64,000 nucleotides of DNA from assembly GCF_037975245.1 (NCBI RefSeq), contig NC_092573.1, forward strand, positions 24,021,265 through 24,085,264, read 5' to 3'. Below the pieces are notes generated by a model. That model made no database searches and was not told the DNA's origin. It saw only the letters and a program-made list of their open reading frames with translations. A program made the position numbers and the translations under genes. Of the stretch, positions 54,647-64,000 are shown piece after piece; within the stretch, counting starts at the first letter, position 1; the number at the start of each line of letters is the position of its first letter. This DNA is from Apostichopus japonicus. Its lineage: Eukaryota > Echinodermata > Holothuroidea > Aspidochirotida > Stichopodidae.

Positions 54647-57600
54647 TGTATATATATATATAGACAAACAGTACAGTGTGGGGTGTTGTGGTGAAACGGC
54701 AGAGGTAATGGCCTGTTCATTACAGTGGGTCCTTCGGCAAGGCACTTTATCGACTCCATTGCCTCTCATTACCCAGGTGTATAAATGGGGACCTGCGAGG
54801 TAACTTGTAAATATACTTGCATGCCCTAGTTGGCGACTGCACCCTATGGGAAGTCCCCAGGAGACACAATGTGGCAGTTTCTGGTGCCCCCCTGAGGCAA
54901 CTGTTTGAATTTTTGCACACTTGGGTGTGTGAGTGTGACGAGTTACCGATAACCAAGGGTTGAATTTTGTTAAAGTTGTGTGGGAAGGCCTGTCAATGAT
55001 AAAAGACTGTAAACCTAAAAACTTTAACTCTTATTATTTATAGAGTAACATGGCTAGTGAAGATCAAATTGAACATCTCAACTTTGTGTAGATAATATTT
55101 TTGCAAATAATTTAGCCAACAAAGTTAAAAATTTTCCATGAACAATTTAACAGCATGTGTATTTCTTGTGTGATGCAAAATGCATTGCATTGTCTACATT
55201 AGTTATGAATCACCTAGTGATGAATAAAACTGACCTTTGACATTGATGCAAATGAACCCCAAAAAAGTGTTTATGATATATTTTAATGTGCCAGATTTGA
55301 ATCCTGGCAACCTTCCTGTAAATATGCCTGATAGAATTCTATCAGTGAAATGTAATATGTATTTTGGGATTTTTTTTTAGGTAAAAGCAAGTTGGATTAA
55401 TTGGTATAAGTACTAATGTTGCTCCAAATACTGTACCATAGCAATTAGCTCTGCTTGTTGTGTTCCATATTGTAATTCTGTAATAAGGCAGCAAGGATCA
55501 TGCCCTGGAGAGCCATAAAATTAGCCATATTCTACTTGGGTTTCTCCTGTGGTTCTGACAGAAGATGTTATGGTAGGAGTATTATTCTAGCGGAGCATAA
55601 TAATGAGATAGAAAAGCTGTAGTCTGAATAGCTACAATTTATGCTTTCAATACAATTTTTGTTGCCATAGGTGTATACATGACATTAAGTTCTACACTTT
55701 ATTAGTTCAGTGTACAGCAGTATTACTTTAGGGGATAGTGTGGGTGTGCAATATATCAAGCATGATCAGAACATACCTGCAACCTGTCCAGACATGATAA
55801 TGTATTCAATGCAGAGTGCATGAGTGCATCAGGTACAAATACAGTGTGCCATATACAGTACACTACAGTAAAGTAGGGTAGTGCCTAAACGATACACTGA
55901 TGATAGTGCAACTGACAGTACCATACAGAACTCACTATAGGAAAGTACAGTGTTGTAGCATATAGTGAATTTACAGGACTTCATATTGCAATTTATCTGT
56001 ACTGTGGTGTTATACAGTACAATGATGTATAGTACTTCATGCAGTAATTAAACACACTAACAGTACAGTTAAGTTCTGTATGTACAGTTCTGTACAGTGT
56101 TCTATACAATGTTCTGTACATTACACTACAGTACAGTACCGTTTAGCAGAACAGTACACAAACACTTTGATAACTTAGAACAACACACTTACACTGTAGA
56201 GGACACACAAACTACTTTATGTACAGTACTATGCAAAACAATCACAGTATATAAACAGTGCAGTACACAACAGGACAGAATAGTCAAGTACACCATCAAC
56301 AGAACAGTGTAAATGCCATTGTTTATAAGTATCCAAAACCAGCCAAGTTTAGGGGTACGCTACAGTTCATTTAAGTACAATGGTATTTTATGTCATATCT
56401 CAATGTAACATGCCGACACCTGCTTTTGTTTGCCATCGAAGGTTGAGAATCTATTCTTGATACTTTAACTTGGCTTAAACCAAGTTTAAAAAGCTTTGAA
56501 AAGGTACCTTAATATTCTTCATAAAGTAATTTATGATTTAGTGTATTGATGTTTGGATCTTTAGACAACTCATATCAAGTGAGCAGGAATGTGCATTTAT
56601 TTGAGTAGTATCTTCATCAGTTGATGCTTTTAATATACAAATTTGCAATTATACCAAGGCAAAAGTGGTTGATCATTAAAGGCCGTAAAAATGTCAGAAG
56701 CCAAATATCAGAACTGAAGTGTTTGAGAAGATCTGGCATTGAATCCATTCATTTATTTGAGAACAGTACCTTTGGTGTCATGAATGCTGCACATATCAGC
56801 CACTCACTTTGATCCGATGAAGCTCGATAATTTGGAAGTGATGAGGCATTTTTAGCCTTCTTGAACAAGATGACTTTCAGTTTAATACTCTTGTTTGATA
56901 TAAAAACGGAAATGATTTCCAAATTGGTTCCAGGAATAATGCAGTGTCATAGTTAAACTTGACTTGCAGTTTTAAAAATTCAATTTCTTAAAATGTATCA
57001 CATTAGGGAGAAAAGCAGATGACTGTGGTTTTGTAGCATTACTGTAGCAACCTCCAGATGTTTGATTGCATCAAATAGTAATTCTGCTAATTCAGTCTTG
57101 ACACAGCTCAATGGTAGCCTACTTTCCATACATACTATAGATCTGAGCTGACCATGTTTGGAGCAAATAAGCTATCATTTGTGTAACTATAAATCTTATT
57201 AACTGTGTAATCCTATTTAGCGTTTTAGCAAACAAGGCATGGTCTGTACATCTGTATGCAGTAGACCTACAGTACCTGTATCTGTATGTTGGTTAATAGC
57301 ATTTATGCTGTAGTGCTACAGTGTACACCGTGTACATTACGTTTCCAACCATGCTCATTGCTCATTGGATGTCTTACTTGAAGACCAGTAAATGTTCTGT
57401 CGATCGTACACGTATGTCACTTCCTCTCAAATGCGCATTGTAACGTCATGTGGCTTGAGTGGAACCGCTATGCATTATGGACTCAATTGCATGTTTGTCG
57501 TGTGTGTACAGTATATACAAAATGGTTCAACAAGTTTTCCCAAAGATCTTGAGTTTCCTTCAGTCTGTATGCAAAATCTAGTGTTTCATCAGTCCGTAAC

Positions 57601-60543
57601 TAAGATGATGATTATGCCTCACATGCAAAATCGTTGATTCATTGATATAGTAGCAACAATAAAAACGTTAGAAATATTGAATAAGCCTAAATGTTAATCT
57701 TGAAATACCTAGCTTACCCGTCATGAAATGTGTTCCTGCTTTTTCTGGCTTATGCCTGGCTGTCTTTGCGTAGAGCATTTGGTCATTTCTTTAAGCGATC
57801 TGAATATGTAGGGGTTACAGTACTGTATCTCTATAGTTTAGAAAATATCCTTGATTTGCAATATTTATGCACAATTATGCAGTTTAACCTTCATTATGTG
57901 TACACAAGTACTATATATTTTTTCACTCCAGTCACTCGCAATTTTGGCCTAAGGTCAGGTAAAATCCGGGATATCCGATCGACAGAATTCTTCATCTAAC
58001 AACTTTAAGAACGATCTTACTTCGGGGTATAATTACATTGAGATTGAACATCCATGTCTTGAAATTGTCAGTTGTTGAAAGCATGAGTCAGTCTTGTGAT
58101 ATAAGTGTTACTCATTTTCCTTTGCCTCTTGCCTCCTCGAAGAAATTTAAGCTCGTCGTATGTCAACAGAGTTCCTCTTTGAATTCCATCTCATTCCATG
58201 CTTTTCTCGAAGTACACAGAAATGTCTCATTCCATGTTACTTCATCCAGCCCCAATTAGAAGAAATACTGCTCATATATCTTGCGATTTATTTATTTTCT
58301 GTTTGGTAGAAAAACACAGAGAGGTTGCTCGAAGTCCAGGGAGGAGTAATAAAGGCTACTCGCCAATCAACAAACAGCCAAAGAGATCTGCATTAATATC
58401 AAGACAGAGATTAGCTGTCCCTTGGAAAACATCGGCACTGGATAGAGAGCCCAGTGAGCAGCCGTTGGTATCTATAGATAGTGAAAGGTAGGTGGCGTGT
58501 GCATAGCTAGGTGCATTGATTTACTTCCTGTTTGACAGCTTGATGGAGCTGCAGATGGCGGATATAACACCAGAGTAATGAGGAGGAAGTCAGGAAAGAT
58601 GCAAAGTTAGACAAGCAAATTATTCAGAAAGGAAGACACAGAGGGAAGGAAACTGACCTCACAGAGGGGTAGGGAGAGGGGGAATAGAGGGGTAGGGAGA
58701 GGGAGAAAGGCTGTCCCAGCCCTGACAAATCCACTCAAAGGTCATTGGGGTCACCAGGGGTCAAATTGTGAAAACCTTGTAATCACGATATCTCAATACT
58801 GGAAGCTTAGGCTGAATTCTAATTTTAATTTTAATCTAAATTTAATTTAGGTGCCATGTCACATTCCCATGTTCTCATGCCGCCACTCTACCACATCCAT
58901 TGGGTATCTCATAATACAAGTACTACTGTAGCAGGGAATTGCTACTTGACTGTTTAGTATAAAGGTAGATAACTGGGTATACTATGCTCATGGATCTTTT
59001 CATCCTGTATGGTACAGGGTAATGCAATTAATTTTTTTGCCCCCATGGAATAGAAAAAAACACTGAGACTGTGTCCTTCATATCCTTCGTTAATTTTTGA
59101 GGGAAAGGGTGGAAAGTTGTTCAGTTTTCATCCCACAAGACCTGTTTCTCTGTAAGTGGTAATAAACTCCCTCCACCGCTAGAAACTCTTCCAGCACTCT
59201 TGTGGTGGAAACACGTTCAAGAATAGACAGAGTTCTTCACAGGTTTTGCTATTGCAAGAGATAAACATACAGTACAGTACCTCTGAGGTGATATTGATTT
59301 TCACATCTCTTCACAAGTCCATCTCACCTTGTGTCTTAAACAGATGAAACCGAAGTGAGTTTACTGACTTTGGTCAGATTTTAGCTAATATAAACCAACT
59401 CATCATTATTCATACATAAATATACTTAAAAATAATAATAATAATTCAGGTGCCGCAAGATACTGAATAAAACATAATTCTCTGGTTGTTGACGGGAAAT
59501 ATCTGAGGCAACCAGCACTCAGCATGAAGGCGATCTGAATGCTGTTTTATGTTCTTGTTATTGTTGAAAATAATCGATATCTTGATAATAAAGCATAATG
59601 ACGTATTTGTGTCCTGCCCGTATACTATAGGCAGTCTACTTATTGAATGTACATGTTGCAGTAATATTGCATATTTGGAAACTAATTAAACTATGATCCA
59701 AAGACTCGAGCGTTGTGATCTGAGCTCTCGTATTTAATTTTATAACGGAAGTACAATAGTAGAGCTGCTACTGGATGTGTACATCTATGCAAGTTATGTG
59801 AAAACTATGTAGTACCGGGCTGTAATAGTAGTATTATGCAAGATCGGTAACATACCCAGCATGTCTCATGATGAGATGGTCATTTTCAAGAAAGAGATGT
59901 CCTAATCATTAGCTCTTCATATCACATACTTCATGAATACATAATATAATTATATGTACACATTCAAACTAAATTTGTCTAAAACTTAAAGAAAACTTTT
60001 GGTGATATCTGGTGACACTTGGACATTTTTATGCCGGTTGGTGATATCCAATAACCCTCCCCCCCCCCATCCCTTCCCCCTCTTTGTAATAATTATCACT
60101 AAAACTGAGCACTTGGTTGTTGTTAGCTGTCTCCCACTCTACAATTTTGTTTTTTAAAAGATTCCATTTTTTGTAGCTACAGTAGCCTACAAGTTGACAA
60201 GAGTTTAGCACTACCTTTAGCCTACTTTCTGTTGAAATTCATACTTGCTCTTCCTTCCAAACCTACCATTCTATTGGTCTATGTCAACAACTTCTCTTAC
60301 CTTTGACCAAACATCCTTTTCAGAGGCACTTGTACTGCCTATTAAAGCCGATAATTACTCATATTATTTACAGTATATTAGATCTGTAGAATTGCTTTTG
60401 GCCCCTTTTTGTACACAGTGGTGTGATGAATTATTTTCATTTTCAAAACATTTTCAGAGGCCGCATTTTCTCATTTTCTGCCCCGATACGAGAGATGGTG
60501 GGATCTGCAAAGATTTCCCCAGAGCTCATTATCAGTTTCCCTA
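48873..60543 (+). CDS. Unidentified gene, polar Ser/Lys-rich product (partial, at least 4 coding exons)
   Basis: Exons proposed are 48873-48929, 49813-49927, 58310-58487 and 60458-60543. Phases 0, 1, 2 and 1 chain without a stop, which supports the model even though no family is recognised. The product starts MEDDETDSGYSTSVTEHSK. It continues with a Glu/Ser-rich part ending KRPSSLQKKI, then a basic stretch with YSPINKQPKRSALISRQRLA, and then FSFSAPIREMVGSAKISPEL. DSGYST resembles the DSGxxS beta-TrCP phosphodegron, and FBXO5/FBXO43 carry DSGYSS. No F-box or zinc region is seen, so that link is only a guess. A candidate last exon at 61,111 follows. The gene is head-to-head with DNAI1. Confidence 0.5.
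49813..49927 (+). CDS. Unidentified gene, exon 2
   Basis: The acceptor is TTTACTTTCAG and the donor a perfect GTAAGT. It encodes a Ser/Glu-rich stretch, MMPNSNGTTAVDSNKIEEEL, then SSPTELKRPSSLQKKI. It opens with two Met codons, so it could also be the first coding exon. It ends in phase 1. Confidence 0.6.
54613..54661. repeat. TA microsatellite
   Basis: Two TA runs divided by ACTGTA. Confidence 0.9.
54680..54965 (+). repeat. SINE-like dispersed repeat
   Basis: The block contains GGTCCTTCGGCAAGGCACTT, CATTACCCAGGTGTATAAAT, GGGGACCTGCGAGGTAAC, and later CCCTAGTTGGCGACTGCACC. This GGCAAGGCAC...CCCAGGTGTAAATGGGTACCT pattern is widespread in invertebrate deuterostome and other marine animal genomes as a short interspersed repeat. 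It directly follows a TA microsatellite. No open frame of interest. Confidence 0.65.
55840..56310. repeat. Degenerate TACAGTA-rich block
   Basis: ACAGTAC, GTACAGT and TACAGTA words occur dozens of times in ~470 bp (for example 55,855-55,870, 56,076-56,140 and 56,221-56,275) without a fixed period. The same words are enriched less densely elsewhere in the window. Confidence 0.6.
58310..58487 (+). CDS. Unidentified gene, exon 3
   Basis: The acceptor is TTTTCTGTTTGGTAG and the donor GTAGGT. It encodes HREVARSPGRSNKGYSPINK, KRSALISRQRLAVPWKTSAL and REPSEQPLVSIDSER. It is basic and rich in Ser-Pro. It ends in phase 2. The 8.4-kb intron before it may hide further exons. Confidence 0.6.
58663..58703 (+). 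other. G-quadruplex-type tandem purine tract
   Basis: AGAGGGGTAGGGAGAGGG is present twice (58,663-58,680 and 58,686-58,703), giving six or more G-runs of at least three in 41 nt. It is 175 nt downstream of the exon 3 donor of the unidentified gene. Confidence 0.8.
60458..60543 (+). CDS. Unidentified gene, exon 4
   Basis: The acceptor is AACATTTTCAG and the donor GTGAGA. In the phase left by exon 3 it reads GRIFSFSAPIREMVGSAKIS then PELIISFP without a stop. It ends in phase 1. Confidence 0.45.
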
Positions 60544-61110
60544 GTGAGATTTTTACGTCTCCATGTCATCTACAGATCTATGTAAGTGATAGCTGTGAAG
60601 GACATCAAGGTTGCTTCTGAAATTCTTAGAAAGTGGACGCCCCTTTGTCAAACTGTGTAAGACCAGGGAGTTAAGACCTTCTTTACTCGTAATCTCGCAG
60701 CATTTTTTTTCCTTTCCCTTCTTCGGACAGTTGGCTACAAGTCTTATGTCAATAATATGAAGAATAATTAGGAAGAGTTACAGGCAATCAGAGGTTAGTT
60801 GTAAACTCTGCCCGGTCATTCTGACAAATCCACCACCAACCTATGGTCACACTGTATTTTTATAAAATAATAATGCACTCGGACACTCCACAATTGATCT
60901 CTTGAGATTGATTAATCGAGATAAATGGGGTTTTAATTAAATATTGACTATGCATAATTAACAAGTTGTGAAGTGATCAATGCAGTGTGCAAGAAATTTT
61001 GTGTTGTCCCACAAAATTTAATGTGTATCTTCTTATTTTTCATTTGGCAATCTTTGGATATGAAACGTTATCTAATTCCGTCTTTCATGACTGTAACTTT
61101 GTTTCCGTAG

Positions 61111-61223
61111 ATAATTACAGAGATGCGTACCCTTTCCTTTCCTTCAAGGTTGGGCTTGGGTACCACCAGAATTATGACCACAGTGTACCCAAAAATGCAG
61201 CCGTAATGGCGCACCACATTTGA
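61111..61223 (+). CDS. Candidate terminal exon of the unidentified gene
   Basis: The acceptor TTGTTTCCGTAG is good. In the expected phase 1 it reads NNYRDAYPFLSFKVGLGYHQ and runs to TGA at 61,221-61,223, which would give a protein of 182 aa. Alternatively, a GT after FLSFK (61,149) could make it an internal exon of 38 nt. No family support. Confidence 0.3.
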
Positions 61224-64000
61224 CTTGACCTTTGGTGGACGACTGTCCAGTGTGTCCTACAGTATCATTTTGCTTTGTGTAAAAGCATGTTTCTTGATCA
61301 TTAAACTACTGACCCTTAACTTGACTGGTGATCACTGGGCCTTTTTTGCTGGTTCTTTCTTGTGAAAGAAAATTCAGAGCTTAAAGTCTCAATAACTGGC
61401 AAGCCATGATATGGATCGGTGATATGCATGTGGTGGTATGTTGACCTCTCAAGTGAATCTTATTGTATGCACCTAAACTTCACATGCAAAACTGAAGTGG
61501 AAGTGGGTTTTTTGTTTCTGTGCTCGTTTGCATACCACTGATACCAGCATATTTTGGGATTAGTCAAAGGATGAAGTAATTTAATCCTTATAGTTTATTT
61601 TAAGTTTCTATGACGAACTCAAGGAAACTTGGCAGGTTGCTACTGAGTGTAACATTTTGCGTTGACTTAGTTTCCTAAAGGTTTATACACATTAGGGATG
61701 CACAGCATTGCGTTACATTTGTGTACAGTAGTATATGGGACAACATGCTCCTATCCTATTACTTAACTGCTGCCAAACCCCAAAGAGAAAATCTAATAAG
61801 TGAGGCCGACAACTTTCGGTAGGGATGTTCTTCAATTATACACAGTCGCCTGCTAACGACAATTTGTTCCGTGTCCAAAATTGGTTATATGTTACGTTGC
61901 ATTATTTTTGTAGGCTAACTTGAGTCCTTTGGGGATTCCCATCGGCTTTCATTTGTGAAGTGTGTTTAATTAGATGGATAGCCATCAGCAGATCAGGTAA
62001 AGTAAAATGAAAAAAACTGCTCTAGAATTCATCACAGCTGCTGGGAACCTCAGCAGACTTACACTGGGTTCATAACCTTAAAGAGCTCTGTATTTTTTAA
62101 AGTTGGGTTAATTGTAACTTTTATGTAACTGTGACCATGTCATTTATAATTCGACCATAGTATCAAACTTCTCCGTCTAACTAAGAGAACCATTAGGGAG
62201 GTAATAAGCATCTAATCACGTAAAATTGTTTTCACACGTAAAAAAAGTCTGTGTATGTGATTATCAATATTTTTCATTTGCAAACCTTCTGTTCTGTCCT
62301 CTCCCTGATTTTGGCTGATTTAAGTGTGAAATGGTGTTATATTTCCTTACATAATCATGTAGGATATCACAAGATTGCAACAAATTTAAAACACAAAATG
62401 CAACCTTTCATTCTTAAGGTGCTTGGTAATATCTTTGCTAGTAGGACACCATTTTACCATTTCCTGTACATTATACAACTTAAAAAGTACTCGTTAAATT
62501 CTTCTCTTACTCGATAATCTTGATACTGAGGCAAATCGCAAGGTTTTCTTTAAATGGCTTTTCACTGTTCCCACACCACCCCCCTCCCACCCCCAAAAAG
62601 TTTCATTCATTTTGGGATATCAGATCTCCTCCCTTCCAATATTTTTGGCTACCCTACTGTTACCAGCATACTGTTACCTCCATTAACATAAATCCATCAC
62701 TTGACAGAATTTTTTCAGTAGTTAGTTAATATTGCAACGGTTTTTTAGTGGATGGAGAAAGTCAATATCTATATCAACTCATGGCATTTCTGAAGGCCTA
62801 GCAGATCTCATTATAGTCCAGAGCAGATACACTACCCTGAACCTGTCTTGTCAATACAACTCTGACCTGAAGGCTACAGGTTATGTTAGGATATTTCCAG
62901 CTCATTGGACAACTTTGGATCAGCAGAAATCATTTCAGTTATGTTTGAATGAATAGCACAATGCATTTATGTTTACTTTAGTGGGAAAAGAATGCAGTCC
63001 ATTTCATTCCAAGGTCACTATAGGGTGATGCATCTTTCAAATACAGTAGCTATGCTATGCTACCCTACAGCTCTTGGATACTGTGATATGTGGTAGATTA
63101 GCTTTCAACTTGACAACTTTGTTTGAAACTCATGATTTTTCTTGTAGTGTAGGGTTCCCTTCAAACTCTGGGAAGGTAATATTTGAGACATGACCCAGGT
63201 ATCATGTGATAATAGAGAGATCTCAAAATAACGTACACTACAATGATTGGGATATTGGGAGTCTTTTAGTCCCATGACAATAAACCTATCTAGTTAAATT
63301 ATATACAACATTACAGTACTTCCATACATTACTGTGCTTGGGCTAGTGACCATGCACCATCATTAAAGTTTTGCAGAAGAACAGGACTATATCCCAGTCC
63401 AAAACTAATAATGTGAACACCCTTCTAAGTTCTAATACATTTTTTTCCTGTTTCTTCCCTCACACTGACATATTACATGGCATGAAGAAAATTCCCATCT
63501 AAGGAATATACAACTTTTCTGTGCCCTTCATTACCATACTGTTGTACCCAATAAGACTCTCCCCCCAATTTCAAAATGTTCAAAAAAAAGTGATAAACTG
63601 GCTGGCAGATCGATAATCACTCCTAACATGATGCATTTCAAATTCCATTTCATGACCTACTTAACATTCCATTTCTTCAGTAATGTTGTTTGGCAGTGGC
63701 ACCATTACGACCATTGCATTGACATGCGTAGACCTGATGTCTGCAATAGACTAAATTATTCTCTACACAATGTGCAGATTTCAATCAAATTGCTTGCTTA
63801 TAGGCCGCATAAACTGCATTCTCTCCTACAGTAGTTCCTAGAGTAAAATGGCAGAGACAAATCAATTTTCATGCACAGTTTTCATAGAATTATTATAAAA
63901 AAAAAAAACATCATTTCAGTAAATTTTTGCTGGTATTAAATTGCCCAGTATTTTCATGTGATTTGTGATATGCTGTATTGCTTATGAAGCATATTTTGCC
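61224..64000. other. Unassigned right end
   Basis: No gene supported. An open frame from an acceptor-like TTTTTTAG at 62,749 to a TAG at about 62,956 (GWRKSISISTHGISEGLADL...) has coding-like composition but no recognised family and no partner exon, so it is left unannotated. A poly-A run lies at 63,897-63,908. Confidence 0.35.

Larger units (their letters stand above)
49928..58309. other. Long intron of the unidentified gene
   Basis: 8.4 kb without a supported exon. It holds poly-G at 50,787-50,797, CTGTCTGTCTGTCTG at 51,956-51,983, a TA microsatellite at 54,613-54,661, a SINE-like repeat at 54,680-54,965 and TACAGTA-dense sequence at 55,840-56,310. Confidence 0.45.

Noticed and set aside
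62749-62956. Possible exon with open frame GWRKSISISTHGISEGLADL and onwards
   Set aside because: Acceptor-like T-run and clean frame, but no phase-compatible partner exon and no family match.

Overview
This is a eukaryotic genomic window, AT-rich and intron-rich. It shows GT-AG introns of 0.3-3 kb, many TA microsatellites, poly-G/C runs and decayed transposons. The two recognisable genes are animal genes: a lysosomal/melanosomal MFS transporter and an axonemal dynein subunit. Their family identity, plus a dispersed repeat containing 'GGCAAGGCAC...CCCAGGTGTATAAATGGG' at about 54.7 kb, fits a marine invertebrate. An invertebrate deuterostome such as an echinoderm is my best guess, but the species cannot be fixed from sequence alone.

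Layout. (1) 1-9.7 kb has no gene I can support. It holds a ~2.1 kb insertion nested inside a short repeat, a 35-bp inverted-repeat pair, a clean 401-bp hAT-type non-autonomous transposon with 8-bp target duplication, and a three-copy minisatellite. (2) 9,717-22,170 (+) is a complete MFSD12-like gene: 11 coding exons, all junctions in phase, 500 aa. Its introns hold a MITE-like element, a LINE tail with a 3' stem-loop, a GIY-YIG retroelement fragment and a decayed partial copy of exon 7. (3) 22.2-28.6 kb is the intergenic space between two convergent genes and includes a ~190-bp foldback palindrome. (4) 47,321-28,565 (-) is a complete dynein axonemal intermediate chain 1 (DNAI1) gene: 20 coding exons, about 710 aa. 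An N-terminal intrinsically disordered region with Ser-Gln-Thr motifs is followed by a WD-repeat half. Intron 6 contains a second, protein-conserved copy of the core of exon 9. (5) 47.3-48.9 kb is a head-to-head intergenic region with an RFX X-box and an NRF1-like site just upstream of DNAI1. (6) 48,873 to at least 60,543 (+) is an unidentified gene with a polar Ser/Lys-rich product that begins with a DSGYST phosphodegron-like motif. Its 3' end is not certain. (7) The remainder of the right end shows only repeats and unassigned sequence.

The genes do not form an operon or a shared pathway. MFSD12 acts in lysosome-related organelles and DNAI1 in the outer dynein arm of cilia. I saw no CRISPR array, bacterial-type operon, intact transposase or virus. 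The observations most worth following are the conserved duplicate mini-exon in DNAI1, the ciliary-type promoter, the empty/filled repeat pair that exposes a 2.1-kb insertion, and the possible poison exon in MFSD12. All coordinates were worked out by hand from the sequence. Family calls rest on recalled knowledge of the protein families, not on a search.
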